A stretch of 64,000 nucleotides of DNA from an uncultured Bacteroidota bacterium (lineage in GTDB: Bacteria; Bacteroidota; Bacteroidia; Flavobacteriales; Schleiferiaceae), in NCBI GenBank assembly GCA_913057235.1, contig CAJXNI010000008.1, positions 1-64,000 of the forward strand, read 5' to 3'. Below are positions 7,335 through 17,028 of the stretch, one piece after another. Both the position numbers and the translations under genes were made by a program. The notes beneath the pieces are model-generated. The model did no database searches. It had not been told where the DNA came from and was given only the letters and a program-made list of their open reading frames with translations. Position 1 is the first letter of the stretch, and each line of letters begins with the position of its first letter.

Positions 7335-8288
7335 CTACAATTTTAAAAACTCCTTTACTTTTTCGTTAAAAAACGTAGGCTGCTCAAACTGTACAAAATG
7401 CCCGGCCTCAGGTACCATGTGCAGGGTGCTATTAGGCAAACGTTCATGCCCCTGCTTAGCTATGGTTTCCGTTCTACCCTTGGTTAAGAAACGGTTGGGT
7501 ATCAAGCGATCGGCTTCCCCAAAGAAAATGAGTACCGGTTGTTCAATTTGCGGCAAGTATTCATACACGGGCCGGTCTACCATGGCTTTGATAGACTGCG
7601 CTACAATATAGGCGTAGCCTTCAAAATCTTCAGCGCTGCGCATAGCAATACGGTCTTCAATCATAAATTGCGCTTCCTCTGGAAAATCGTAAAAGTTGAT
7701 TTCCACATTCTCCTGAATTTGCTTGGGCTTTACCGCCAAGGTAAGCGTAGGCGTGGCTATGTCTCGAAACCAGGCTTTCTCACCATCATGAAACTCTTCA
7801 AATCCGGCCGGAGCCGCCAACACTAGTTTTTGTACTCTTTTAGGGTGGGTTAAGGCGGCCACCAAGGTAATTTGTCCGCCCATAGAGTGCCCGCCCATGG
7901 CAAATTGTTCCAGGCCTAAACTGTCGGCTAATTCCATTACCGTGGCCACGTAAAACTCCATGCTTCCCGCCCAAGGGCCTTTAGAAGATTTACCGTAACC
8001 GGGTAAATCCAGAGCAATGACCCGCATGTGTTTTCGCAGCTCCACAATATTGCGCTTCCAGGCGGGAATGTAACTGCCCAAGCCGTGTACTAAAATTAAG
8101 GTTTGGCTGCCACTACCCTCGTCTACGTAGGCAACCTCAGCTCCACTGCTCAGTACTTGGCGTTGTACCTCAAAGGGGTATTGCAAATCTTTTTGCATGC
8201 TTTGCATGGGTGCTAAATTTTGGTAGGGACTGCAAGCCACCAGTGCGGCTAAACTTAAAATTGAAAGGATTTTTTGCATGCTGTACAT
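7335..8288 (-). CDS. Alpha/beta-hydrolase lipoprotein
   Basis: This 317-residue protein starts with a lipoprotein signal peptide (LSLAALVAC, lipobox Cys at about residue 19). The hydrolase fold follows: HGLG as oxyanion strand, GHSMGGQ as nucleophile elbow, an Asp in FFGEADRLIP and the catalytic His in EAGHFVQFEQP. The substrate is not predictable; esters or lipids at the periplasm are likely. The ATG lies 1 bp after the stop of the upstream barrel-protein gene, so the two are probably co-translated; ATG 8279 is an alternative start. Confidence 0.85.
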   Translation of the reverse strand: MYSMQKILSILSLAALVACSPYQNLAPMQSMQKDLQYPFEVQRQVLSSGAEVAYVDEGSGSQTLILVHGLGSYIPAWKRNIVELRKHMRVIALDLPGYGKSSKGPWAGSMEFYVATVMELADSLGLEQFAMGGHSMGGQITLVAALTHPKRVQKLVLAAPAGFEEFHDGEKAWFRDIATPTLTLAVKPKQIQENVEINFYDFPEEAQFMIEDRIAMRSAEDFEGYAYIVAQSIKAMVDRPVYEYLPQIEQPVLIFFGEADRLIPNRFLTKGRTETIAKQGHERLPNSTLHMVPEAGHFVQFEQPTFFNEKVKEFLKL

Positions 8289-8289
8289 C

Positions 8290-9861
8290 TTAAAACATTA
8301 ACCATTTGTAAGCCAGAAAAACCGTCCAGGGGTTGGTAGGCCTGTCATTTACGCCCCCGTTAACCACCTGAGCATCGTAAAAGTCACCCAGCCACAGGTG
8401 GGCTGCATGCAGCTCAAAATTCATGTACACAAAAGGCGACCAGCTGATGCGTGCATTGAGCTCTGTGCCCAGTTGATTGCCCCCATTAGTAGGGCTCACA
8501 TTGCTCATGGCCCAGGCGCCACCCACTTTAAAATTCAACTTATCAGGAATGATATCTTTATGGGCATTGAGGGTGCCGCCCATGAGGCCGTAGCCCAAAT
8601 TAGACACGTCATTTACAGCCGACACAAAACGGTTGACCACATTTCCGTGCGGGAATAGGATGTAGGCGCCATGGCTAATCCAAACACTTACGGGACTACC
8701 CCAGTTGTTACCGGTTAATACCCCACTAAAGCGATTGTCATTAATCCCATTGGGATCACCAGAAGTGTAGATGAAATCCGCTTCAATAACATCTCCTGCG
8801 GTAAGGCCGTAGCGGTAACCCAATTTGGTGTTTACTGTGTAACCGCCAATGCTGGCCCTTTGGAAGTAATCTTCACCGTTATCTGAAAGCGTATCTACCG
8901 AGCCCAAATTGTAGTTCACAAAACCGGTGGCTCTAAAGCGGTCACTCACGTAGTCTGGATTACGGGTGAAAAATGAACCCACCCAAAGTACATCAGCCCG
9001 ATACTGCGCACCGCCTAAAGGAAACCTAAAGGACCCGTTGTAATTACTAAGGGTACTATTTAGGCCCTGCCCCAGAATGGAGGGGCCGCCCTCACCATTG
9101 GCACGGTCGCGTACGTAATTCACGCTGGCACCGAAGCTCCAATGTTTAGAGATGTCTCGGTCATACATCACTTCGTACATGCTCACGTCATCTCGTTGCT
9201 GAATTTGATTTTCATAAAACTTCCAGGCGCCCCACTTCCAACGTTGATAATCTCCGTTGTAACGAATGGTAACTCCGGTGGCATCCGTACCCCAAAACAT
9301 CAGGCGGTAACCGGTATTGGTAAGGGTTCCAAATAGGGTGCGGTACGGGTTGTAAGGCGAATCAAACATGCGCTGTAAGCCTAAGTTTACCGACCAGTTA
9401 CGCCAAGGGCGCAATTCCAGCTCCACATTTTGCGTTTGCAGGTTCACCTGATCGGCTGAAACGCCACCCCCAAAATTGCCCCCGGTGCCGTAGGCTGCAT
9501 CGCCCCAAGTGAAATCAATTTCAAATGAAGCTCTTAAAATAGCCTTCCCATTAAACAGCTTAGGCTGATAAATGAAAAAAGGCAGCAACCTTTGCTCTAC
9601 ATAATAGGAAGTACTGGTATCACTGGTAGTGGTGGTATTTTGGCCAAAAAGCCGACCAAAAACCTGCCCCTTTAAAAAGTCATTGGTGGGATAATAATTC
9701 CCGGAAACGGCCTGTGAATACCAGTAGGCAATGAACTGAAACTCCCGCTCGTGATCTTGGGGCAGCTCTTGATCAAAAACGCGCAAGTCTCCCCTTGGAT
9801 CTGTTTGAGCAAAAACCCAACAGGCACTAAAAAAAAGTAAACTGAAAATGGACTTTTTCAT
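8290..9861 (-). CDS. Predicted outer-membrane beta-barrel protein
   Basis: I do not recognise a named family. From the ATG at 9861 (523 residues) there is a clear signal peptide (MKKSIFSLLFFSACWVFAQ). A long run of alternating hydrophobic/aromatic strands follows, rich in Trp, Tyr, Gly and Asn, ending in Phe (AYKWLMF), as expected for an outer-membrane barrel. The general look resembles porins of the alginate-export type. It is translated just ahead of the hydrolase lipoprotein with a 1-bp gap, which suggests a joint role in uptake and cleavage of some substrate. An upstream in-frame ATG at 9903 would add 14 residues that do not resemble a signal peptide. Confidence 0.7.
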   Translation of the reverse strand: MKKSIFSLLFFSACWVFAQTDPRGDLRVFDQELPQDHEREFQFIAYWYSQAVSGNYYPTNDFLKGQVFGRLFGQNTTTTSDTSTSYYVEQRLLPFFIYQPKLFNGKAILRASFEIDFTWGDAAYGTGGNFGGGVSADQVNLQTQNVELELRPWRNWSVNLGLQRMFDSPYNPYRTLFGTLTNTGYRLMFWGTDATGVTIRYNGDYQRWKWGAWKFYENQIQQRDDVSMYEVMYDRDISKHWSFGASVNYVRDRANGEGGPSILGQGLNSTLSNYNGSFRFPLGGAQYRADVLWVGSFFTRNPDYVSDRFRATGFVNYNLGSVDTLSDNGEDYFQRASIGGYTVNTKLGYRYGLTAGDVIEADFIYTSGDPNGINDNRFSGVLTGNNWGSPVSVWISHGAYILFPHGNVVNRFVSAVNDVSNLGYGLMGGTLNAHKDIIPDKLNFKVGGAWAMSNVSPTNGGNQLGTELNARISWSPFVYMNFELHAAHLWLGDFYDAQVVNGGVNDRPTNPWTVFLAYKWLMF

Positions 9862-9971
9862 GAAAATGAATTTGAGATGCCGTAAAACAAAACACCTCAA
9901 CACCCTAGATCAAAACCTTGGTAGTGATGAGCTATGGCATTGAGGTATCCAAAATGGAATTGGTGAGGTTT

Positions 9972-10490
9972 TTACTCTACGCTTTGATAGGTTTGAATAT
10001 TCAGCGATCCTAACGCTACACCACCCGAACCTGAGCTACCAAATCCATCAGCAGGATTAGGAGGCGTAGCACCTATATCTGGGCTGGTTTGTACCACTTC
10101 GTAGGTCATAGTATTCCCTTCTATTTTAAACATGCCCTCACTAGTTAATGCCGCTGGTGCCGACTGATTTACGGTAATGGTCCAAATATCATTTATCCCG
10201 CTCTCTTCTTGAGAATACGTTCCGGTTAACGTAAGACTTGCTCCGGTAGTATCATATTGCTCTACGGTGTAAGTCATATCTGTTCTAAATTCAGCGTAAA
10301 TAGAATCGGTACCAAAAAGGTTAGCCAACAAGGGCGCCACATTGGTGCCGCTACTTTGCCACTCACCCTGAATGCCCACCATTTGGGGGGTATTGTTGTC
10401 ATTATTGTTGTTGTCTTCCTCTTCTTCTGAACAAGAGCTGAAGGCCAAAACGGAAGCCAAGGCCAGGCTCCATAGTTTTAAATTTTTCAT
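9972..10490 (-). CDS. Surface-type lipoprotein, lipocalin-like
   Basis: This 172-residue protein has a lipobox ending SSC, followed at once by SEEEED and an Asn-rich tract. An acidic run next to the acylated Cys is the Bacteroidota lipoprotein export signal, so the protein probably faces outward. The body (GEWQSSGT..., then FRTDMTYTVEQYDTTGASLTLTGTYS) resembles lipocalin-like beta proteins of this phylum. It stands alone, with separate untranslated regions on both sides. No function can be assigned. Confidence 0.7.
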   Translation of the reverse strand: MKNLKLWSLALASVLAFSSCSEEEEDNNNNDNNTPQMVGIQGEWQSSGTNVAPLLANLFGTDSIYAEFRTDMTYTVEQYDTTGASLTLTGTYSQEESGINDIWTITVNQSAPAALTSEGMFKIEGNTMTYEVVQTSPDIGATPPNPADGFGSSGSGGVALGSLNIQTYQSVE

Positions 10491-10638
10491 GGTAGATTGT
10501 AATTTAATTTTAAATGGTTACAAAGTTCCAAATTAAGACAGTGTTAAGGTTTTAGTACCCTTCTAAATTGATGCTAAAACCTGACTTTTTATATTTTACA
10601 GACTTAATATGACCATATACACCTCACTTTCAATGACT

Positions 10639-12084
10639 TTAAATATCCGCCAAAAGGGCTGACTGTATACTTTTAATCACCTTTGGGTCTACGGGTTTTA
10701 GTTCTTCAAAAATGGCCAGTAAGCGGTTTTTACGGCTGGTCCATTGGGTGTTACCCGATAGTGCCAAGCTCATTTCAGCCTCTAAATCTTCTGCACTTAA
10801 GGCCTCATCAACATAACGGGCCAAAGCCACGTACCAACTTATGGTGGGCAAATAGCTGGGCCTGTTTTTATTGGATTTTTCTCTCTGCAAAATTTTAAAA
10901 CGCTTGGTAAGGTAAAGCAAACGACCGTACTTTTCCTGAATCATAAGCGCCCTAAAATAGGCCACAAAAAATAAGTGCCATCGAGAGCCCAGCACTTCCT
11001 TCGGATAGGCCTTGAGGTAAGATTCTGCAAAGTCTTCTGCGTCTGCTGCACGCCCTAAATCGGTCATGCATTTTAAATAAAAAGCAATGAACCCTATTTT
11101 GGTATGCCGGTTGCTGGTTTGGCGCAGCTCTGGAAATGCCTCTCGCAAAAGCTGCAAGGCCTCTTCACTTTTGCCTTGCCGCAGTAAAACGGCACTTAAA
11201 TTAGTGAGGTAAAAAAGGTAATCTGTGTTTTTAAAACGTAAGGATAGGTAGCCAAACTGCTCAGCCTCATCTAAGCTGCTAAAACGGCTAAGCATCAAAA
11301 GACGGTTGGCATAAAAATTGGCCAAAATTCTGCGGCTGTAAAACCGGCCCTGCTTAAAAGCCTCATCCATAAAAGCGTAAATTTCTTCCAGCGGTTTTCG
11401 TTGCCCGGTATTTAAGTAAATGAAGGCCAGGCGCACAAAAGCAGCATATTGATTCATGCCATCTAGCTGCGGGTGGTAAAGCACTTCTCTTAAAAACTGC
11501 TCGTGTGCATTTAACTGCTTACTGCGCGAATGGTACTGTCCTACAATTTCTGAGGTGATGCCTTGCAGCTTTTGAAAAATTGTTTCGCTCTGCTCGTACT
11601 GAGAGCGGTACTTTTGCAAGTAGGCATTCACTTTTTCATCGGTTTTCTCGCGTAGCCTAATCAGTAAAAAGTGCTCATAGTGTCTTAGCAACTCGTAAAT
11701 CTTTCTGAAATAATGATGCCGCGGAGTACCTAACCTTAACCAACGCTGTACTTCTTTTTCAGTGGCCACGTCTACCTCATCTAAAAGCACTTTGGTCTCC
11801 AGCTGGGTAATGGTACGTAATTGCTCGTCTACGTTGGCTTCTGCTAGTTTTTGCTCAATCCACTTTTTTAGATTGGAGTATTTACGCTTGTCTATGCGGC
11901 TAGGGTATTTTTTGGGCTTTTGCCGATGCTCTAGATTGTAGAGCATCACCGTCATAATTTCATGGTTTTCAGGGTTTTGAAAATTTTGCACGCTTTGCAG
12001 GTAATACACCTCATGCGGAAAGAGGTTAGTAGCAAATTGCGTAAAGCGAGCCAAAGGCTTTTTCATGCGCCTAAGTAACGGCAT
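10639..12084 (-). CDS. Hypothetical helical repeat protein (TPR-like)
   Basis: I do not recognise this 481-residue protein. It has no signal peptide or membrane segment. It is rich in Leu, Arg, Tyr and Glu and looks all-helical. The segment at about 265-340 (Leu/Ala helices such as LTNLSAVLLRQGKSEEALQLLREAFPEL) is TPR-like. It may belong to the lineage-restricted proteins of unknown function found in Flavobacteriia. It starts 41 bp after the acyl-CoA ligase gene and could be the last gene of that operon. ATG 12066 (MKKPLARF) is an alternative start. Confidence 0.7.
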   Translation of the reverse strand: MPLLRRMKKPLARFTQFATNLFPHEVYYLQSVQNFQNPENHEIMTVMLYNLEHRQKPKKYPSRIDKRKYSNLKKWIEQKLAEANVDEQLRTITQLETKVLLDEVDVATEKEVQRWLRLGTPRHHYFRKIYELLRHYEHFLLIRLREKTDEKVNAYLQKYRSQYEQSETIFQKLQGITSEIVGQYHSRSKQLNAHEQFLREVLYHPQLDGMNQYAAFVRLAFIYLNTGQRKPLEEIYAFMDEAFKQGRFYSRRILANFYANRLLMLSRFSSLDEAEQFGYLSLRFKNTDYLFYLTNLSAVLLRQGKSEEALQLLREAFPELRQTSNRHTKIGFIAFYLKCMTDLGRAADAEDFAESYLKAYPKEVLGSRWHLFFVAYFRALMIQEKYGRLLYLTKRFKILQREKSNKNRPSYLPTISWYVALARYVDEALSAEDLEAEMSLALSGNTQWTSRKNRLLAIFEELKPVDPKVIKSIQSALLADI

Positions 12085-12124
12085 TTGCTTAAAAAGTGCA
12101 ATGGCTAAGGCGGGTGGGGCAGGC

Positions 12125-13594
12125 TTAGGTTAGGGCTTTTTTATTGATTTTGCCACTATCGGTTTTGGGTAACACAAGGCGGTGCTCAAAGTATTTAGGC
12201 ACTTTAAATTTGGCCAAACCTTCTTGCGCAAATGATTTAAGATCTGCTAAATCCAGTGGCTCCTGCGCTGCGTAAAACGCCTTGCCCACTTCGCCCCATT
12301 TTTCATCGGATACACCCACCACGGCCACCTCCTTTACCGCGGGGTGTGTAATAAGGTGGCGCTCTACCTCAGCCGGAAATACGTTTTCTCCCCCAGAAAT
12401 AAACATGTTTTTTATCCGGTCTACTACGTAAAGGTAGCCCTCTTCGTCTTGCTTTAAGAGGTCTCCGGTTTTAAACCAATCGCCTGAAAAACTTTTGGCG
12501 GTAGCCTCGGGGTTTTGCCAGTAACCGGGCGTTACCACCGGTCCGCGCAGCCATAATTCACCTATCTCATCGGCCTGAGCCTCTTGGCCATCTTCCTTCA
12601 TCAACTTGGCATCTATGTAAAAATTGGGGAAGCCAATAGAGCCCTGCTTGCGTATGGCATCGACTGCAGCCAAAGAGGTTACGTTGGTGCCTACTTCTGT
12701 TAAACCATAGCCTTGCCGGATGTACACCTTTTTTTGAGCCCACTTCTCAATCAGCGGAATGGGCAGGGCTTCACCGCCCACAATAAAATAGCGTAAATGA
12801 GGTAATTGGATGTGCATAAAAAGCGTACTATCGGCCAGCATGCCCACCATGGTGGGTACTGCCATAAAAAGCGTAGCACGCTGTTCAGCCAAAAGTTGCA
12901 GCGTTTCTTCGGGTTCAAATTTTGGCTGCAGGCACACCGAAGCGCCAAAATGCAAAAAAGGGGTGGTTAAGACATTCCACCCTCCAGTATGAAAAGGCGG
13001 CATCACCATTACGGTATGATCTTGGGCCGTAATGTTTAGTCTCAAAGCGGTGTTTACGCTGTTCCAAAACATCATTTTGTGGGTATACAAAACGCCTTTG
13101 GGAAAACCGGTGCTGCCACTGGTGTATAAAATAAAAGCCGGGTCTTCCAGCTGCGGTGCTTCGCCCGGATAGATTTCCTGGCCGCCATTTTCCACTTCTT
13201 CAATGGTCTCCAGTGCTTGAGTCTTAAGGGCTTGAGGAGCCGCTTTTTGGGCAAGGTTGGCAAACTTCTCTTGGTATAGAAACAAACTCGGTTGGCAGTC
13301 TTCTAGCTGATAGGTAATTTCTGGAGCGGCCAAACGGTAGTTGAGGGGCACCAATATGAAACCCATTTTTTGCATGGCGGCAAAAAGGGTGAAATAGCCG
13401 GGCGTAAACTCCGCTAGCACGGCAATGCGATCGCCTTTTTGAATATTCCAATTTTCACTCAACTCCAGCGCTAGCGCTTCGCCTTTAAAATGCAGCTGCT
13501 GGTAGCTGAGCTCGGTCTTGCTATTTGAGCAGCTTATGGCCACCTTGTGGGGGCTGTACACGTTCCATTTTTTAAACCAATCAACCGTTGGCAT
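12125..13594 (-). CDS. AMP-forming acyl-CoA synthetase
   Basis: This 489-residue ANL-superfamily ligase activates a carboxylic acid through an acyl-adenylate to its CoA thioester. It shows the P-loop YTSGSTGFPKG, the A5-type GYGLTEVGTN, the GDLLKQDEEGYLYVVDR hinge, the GGENVFPAEVE motif and the catalytic Lys near the end in TDSGKINK. The length is in the short range of the family. Its first 14 nt overlap the end of the symporter gene, so transport and activation of the same acid are probably coupled. Chain length and substrate are not evident. Confidence 0.85.
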   Translation of the reverse strand: MPTVDWFKKWNVYSPHKVAISCSNSKTELSYQQLHFKGEALALELSENWNIQKGDRIAVLAEFTPGYFTLFAAMQKMGFILVPLNYRLAAPEITYQLEDCQPSLFLYQEKFANLAQKAAPQALKTQALETIEEVENGGQEIYPGEAPQLEDPAFILYTSGSTGFPKGVLYTHKMMFWNSVNTALRLNITAQDHTVMVMPPFHTGGWNVLTTPFLHFGASVCLQPKFEPEETLQLLAEQRATLFMAVPTMVGMLADSTLFMHIQLPHLRYFIVGGEALPIPLIEKWAQKKVYIRQGYGLTEVGTNVTSLAAVDAIRKQGSIGFPNFYIDAKLMKEDGQEAQADEIGELWLRGPVVTPGYWQNPEATAKSFSGDWFKTGDLLKQDEEGYLYVVDRIKNMFISGGENVFPAEVERHLITHPAVKEVAVVGVSDEKWGEVGKAFYAAQEPLDLADLKSFAQEGLAKFKVPKYFEHRLVLPKTDSGKINKKALT

Positions 13595-15098
13595 GGGCTC
13601 TGTTCTTTAAAAGTGATTGCAAAATAAGCGCTACCGCCACTGAGGCTAAAATAGCTATGGTAGCTGGCACAGCCGGGTTTCGCACTTCGGTTTGCATGTA
13701 GGCCCCTAATCTAAAGTAGTAAATTGAAAAATGCACCAACACTGCGGTAAGCGATCCGGCAATAGCCGCCTGAGCCTTAAAGTTCTTAAAAAATAAGCCA
13801 ATGCCCACCGGCACAAAGGCCGCGGCAAAATAGGCATACACGCCATTTTGGGCCAAAATAGCTACGCTCAAATCGGGTTCCAAAATTTGGCGGTAACTCA
13901 TGGCTATGGTTATTCCCGCCAAGGCTACAATCACCCAACGGTTTAAAGCCACCTGCTTTTTGAGCTCCGCTAAAGTGGTAGCTGGTTTTCGGCCACTCAG
14001 GGGCAAAATTAAATCGGCTGTTATGGTAGTAGATAAAGATTGGATAAGCCCTTCTAAAGTTGACATGCCCGCGGCCAAGAGACCCAAAACCACCACCAAG
14101 CCTAAATAGACGGGAAATTCTTGTACTACGTAGGTAGACACCACCGCATCAGGCGGAAGCATTTCACCATTTACGGTGAGGTCTGGAAACTGCAAACGGG
14201 CGTACAAACCCACTACCACCACACTAAAAAACAAAAGCTCTACTACTACCCCGGTAATCAGGTACTTATTTACCTGACTGTTTCTTTTAAGCAGCAAAGA
14301 TTTGGTGATGATATGCGGTTGCAAAATAATGGCTACGCCAATGACAGCCTGGCAAAAAATAATCTCAAAATAATCTCTAAACAGCGGACTATCGGGTACG
14401 GTGGTGCTTACCAGACTAGGCTTTATGGCCTTTAGTTTTTCAAGAAAACCGTGCACGCCCTGGCTAAAGTGCTCATACCCCGATCCCAGTAAAATAACCG
14501 CTACCACTAACATGAGCACTGCTTGAATGGTGTTGGTATAAACCATGCTGTTGGCACCACCAAACATCATGTAACCAAACACGAAAATCACCAACCCCAC
14601 CAACACGTAAAGCGGGTCTGCATTTAAAGATTTGGAGAGTACCTGGGTTAAGCCTACGGCAATGAGAATGATAAAGGTGATCAGCAGCAAGGAAAGGAAG
14701 GCAAAAAAACGTTCCAGCACTTTGCTGTTAAAGCGGGTGCCCATCCACTGCGCCATAGTAAGTGCTTTGGTGGTGTTACCTTGGGTTCTAAAGCGTTTGG
14801 TAAGCACAATTAAAGAAACCATGGCCGAGAGGGGTAGCACCACTGCGTAGGCAATTACTCCGGCCATACCAAAATAGGCGATTAAGCCCGGATTAATAAT
14901 AAAGGTAGCGGCACTGGTCATGCTGGCCGCTAGAGCCAAACCCACGGCTACGGGCGAAAAGGCCACGCTGCCCAGGGCATAATCTGCCATGTTTTGGGTT
15001 TTACGCGCCCCGGCTACCACAAAATACAGCAGGGTACCCATAAAAAGCACTAATAATACTGCGGTACTCCAAACCATATTTGGGGTGGCTACGGTCAT
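13581..15098 (-). CDS. Sodium/solute symporter (SSS family)
   Basis: This 505-residue integral membrane protein has about 13 hydrophobic segments and the SSS signature region (YALGSVAFSPVAVGLALAASMTSAATFIINPG near residues 40-70, and GLLAAGMSTLEGLIQSLSTTITADLI near 340). It resembles the monocarboxylate/pantothenate branch of Na+-coupled transporters. The ATG overlaps the stop of the KASIII-like gene as TAATG, and its own end overlaps the acyl-CoA ligase. By context it probably imports a carboxylic acid used by the rest of the operon. Confidence 0.85.
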   Translation of the reverse strand: MTVATPNMVWSTAVLLVLFMGTLLYFVVAGARKTQNMADYALGSVAFSPVAVGLALAASMTSAATFIINPGLIAYFGMAGVIAYAVVLPLSAMVSLIVLTKRFRTQGNTTKALTMAQWMGTRFNSKVLERFFAFLSLLLITFIILIAVGLTQVLSKSLNADPLYVLVGLVIFVFGYMMFGGANSMVYTNTIQAVLMLVVAVILLGSGYEHFSQGVHGFLEKLKAIKPSLVSTTVPDSPLFRDYFEIIFCQAVIGVAIILQPHIITKSLLLKRNSQVNKYLITGVVVELLFFSVVVVGLYARLQFPDLTVNGEMLPPDAVVSTYVVQEFPVYLGLVVVLGLLAAGMSTLEGLIQSLSTTITADLILPLSGRKPATTLAELKKQVALNRWVIVALAGITIAMSYRQILEPDLSVAILAQNGVYAYFAAAFVPVGIGLFFKNFKAQAAIAGSLTAVLVHFSIYYFRLGAYMQTEVRNPAVPATIAILASVAVALILQSLLKNRAHANG

Positions 15099-16087
15099 TA
15101 ATAGCGAATTAAGCTTCCGGCAAAAGCCAAGCCTCCGCCCGAACCTATGAGCATGATGTAATCGCCTCTCTGAATTTTGTTCTGCTCTACCGCCAGATTT
15201 AAGGCCATGGGAATAGCCGCTGACCCGGTGTACCCATATTTATGCATAATGGTAATGGCGCGGTCATGAGGCAAATCCAGAATATCCAGCATGCCCCAAA
15301 TGGCGTTAATATTGATCTGAGTCATGAAAAACATTTTCACCTCGCGTACTTGAATTTTGGCTCTGGCCGCCAGCTCCCGGGCTATGCTACTCCACATTTC
15401 GGGGTTTAGTTCAGTAGGAAAGCGTTTTACAAACTTAAGTTTGTGATCTCCTTGAGCTACCACTTCAGCATTAGAAGGAGTTTTAGTAGCGCCCGCGTAA
15501 ATGCCCATCCAAGAGTGGTACTCGCCTTTGGTCACCTGCATGGCGGCCATTTGCCCCGAGGCACCCGCATCCAGGGCATCAAGAATTACAGCCCCTGCCC
15601 CATCGGCAAAAAGGGTGGCCGTTTTTTTATCGTTTACGTTCAGGTATTTACTCATACCATAGGCGCCAATCACCAAAACTTTTTGGTAATGCTCGTCTGC
15701 GGCCATGTATTTGTGAGCAGTGTCTAGCGCACTTACAAAACCGGCGCAAGCGGTATTCACATCAAAGCTGGCGGCTCCAGTGGCTTTAAGCCGATCTTGC
15801 AGTACGCTGGCCGTACTGGGCGATATGTACTCCGGTGTGTCGGTTGCTACAATGATTAGGTCTAAGCTATCGGCTGCCAAGCCGGCTCTTTCCAAAGCTT
15901 GCAAGGCCGCTTTTTCGCAAAGGTCTGCTACGCCTTGCCCTTGGGTTAGCCAGCGCCTCTCGTAAATGTGCACATTTTCTTGCAGCCAGGTGTCTACATC
16001 TTCACCCAATTGCTCATTAAACCAACTATTAGGCACCACTTTGGCCGGTACAGCCATGCCCGTGCTGCGTATGGAGGCGTAATTCAT
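15098..16087 (-). CDS. KASIII-like (FabH-family) protein with altered catalytic triad
   Basis: This 329-residue thiolase-fold protein aligns with FabH along its whole length. The nucleophile is present (NTACAGF, Cys114). At the FabH His-Gln-Ala-Asn position the sequence reads TQIN (Thr256), and at the Asn of the GNTSAAS motif it reads GYTGSAA (Tyr286). Two of the three catalytic residues of a decarboxylating condensing enzyme are therefore replaced. It may be an acyltransferase or another thioester-handling member rather than an initiating ketoacyl synthase. It starts 10 bp after the SDR gene and shares TAATG with the symporter. Confidence 0.8.
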   Translation of the reverse strand: MNYASIRSTGMAVPAKVVPNSWFNEQLGEDVDTWLQENVHIYERRWLTQGQGVADLCEKAALQALERAGLAADSLDLIIVATDTPEYISPSTASVLQDRLKATGAASFDVNTACAGFVSALDTAHKYMAADEHYQKVLVIGAYGMSKYLNVNDKKTATLFADGAGAVILDALDAGASGQMAAMQVTKGEYHSWMGIYAGATKTPSNAEVVAQGDHKLKFVKRFPTELNPEMWSSIARELAARAKIQVREVKMFFMTQININAIWGMLDILDLPHDRAITIMHKYGYTGSAAIPMALNLAVEQNKIQRGDYIMLIGSGGGLAFAGSLIRY

Positions 16088-16097
16088 AATTGAGAAA

Positions 16098-16832
16098 TTA
16101 AATGGTTACTGCCCCGTCTACACTTAAACAGGTGCCCGAAATAAAAGCCGCTTCTTCAGAAGCTAAAAAGGCATAGGCATTTGCAATATCTTCAGGGGTG
16201 CCCAAACGCTTTAGCGGTGCTTTGTCTTCCATCATTTTCAGCACCTTTTCCGGCATGGATTTTACCATATCTGTAGCGATGAAACCTGGAGCCACGGCAT
16301 TAACGGTTACTCCGTATTTTCCCAATTCTTTAGCCCAGGTTTTGGTCATGCCGATGACCCCCGCCTTAGTGGCCACATAATTGGTTTGTCCAAAATTGCC
16401 GTAAAGGCCTACCACTGATGAGGTGTTGATGATACGGCCATAGCCTTGCTCTTTAAAGTAAGGAGCTACGGCCCGGGTGCCCGTGAAAACCCCTTTAAGA
16501 TTTACGTTTAGGACCTGATCAAACTGCTCATCGGTCATTTTTAAAAGGGTAGCATCGCGTGTGATGCCGGCATTATTTACCAAAATATGTAGGGCGCCAA
16601 AGTCCTGCACCACTTGGGCTACTGCAGCATTTACGGCTTCAGAGTTGGTAGTATCTACTTGGTAGAACCGGGCCTGCTCACCTAGTTCATCGGCACAAGC
16701 TAAACCCTCGGTTTCTTTTACATCCCAAATGGCTACCTGAGCTCCTTCTTGAATAAATTTTTGCGCAGCTGCTTTTCCTATACCTGAGGCGCCACCGGTA
16801 ATGATAGCTACCTTCTTTTCCAGTCTTTTCAT
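16098..16832 (-). CDS. SDR-family oxidoreductase, FabG/PhaB-like
   Basis: From ATG 16832 the protein has 244 residues, the normal size for a classical short-chain dehydrogenase. It has the NADP(H) loop TGGASGIG, NNAG, the catalytic Ser (SSVVG) and YVATK with the YxxxK pair. The C-terminal segment reads GTPEDIANAYAFLASEEAAFISGTCLSVDG, as in 3-oxoacyl-ACP or acetoacetyl-CoA reductases. It is the first gene of a four-gene operon with a KASIII-like protein, a symporter and an acyl-CoA ligase. A 3-oxoacyl thioester substrate is therefore likely, but whether it is ACP- or CoA-bound is open. The ATG at 16934 would add a non-conserved 34-residue leader. Confidence 0.85.
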   Translation of the reverse strand: MKRLEKKVAIITGGASGIGKAAAQKFIQEGAQVAIWDVKETEGLACADELGEQARFYQVDTTNSEAVNAAVAQVVQDFGALHILVNNAGITRDATLLKMTDEQFDQVLNVNLKGVFTGTRAVAPYFKEQGYGRIINTSSVVGLYGNFGQTNYVATKAGVIGMTKTWAKELGKYGVTVNAVAPGFIATDMVKSMPEKVLKMMEDKAPLKRLGTPEDIANAYAFLASEEAAFISGTCLSVDGAVTI

Positions 16833-17028
16833 GATGTATTTTTGTTGGAGGCAAGAAACCAAAGAATGGCGGCTCTTGGCTAAAAAAGCACTGAAAAATA
16901 AAGGCTGATTAAAAGGATATTGAAAGCCCCGCAAACACGCTTAACTGTTTATTATCAATTATTTGTGCCCTCAAATCTAGGGGCTGACTTTGTCTCTTAA
17001 ATGTGCTTGGCATTTACCCCACTGCCCG

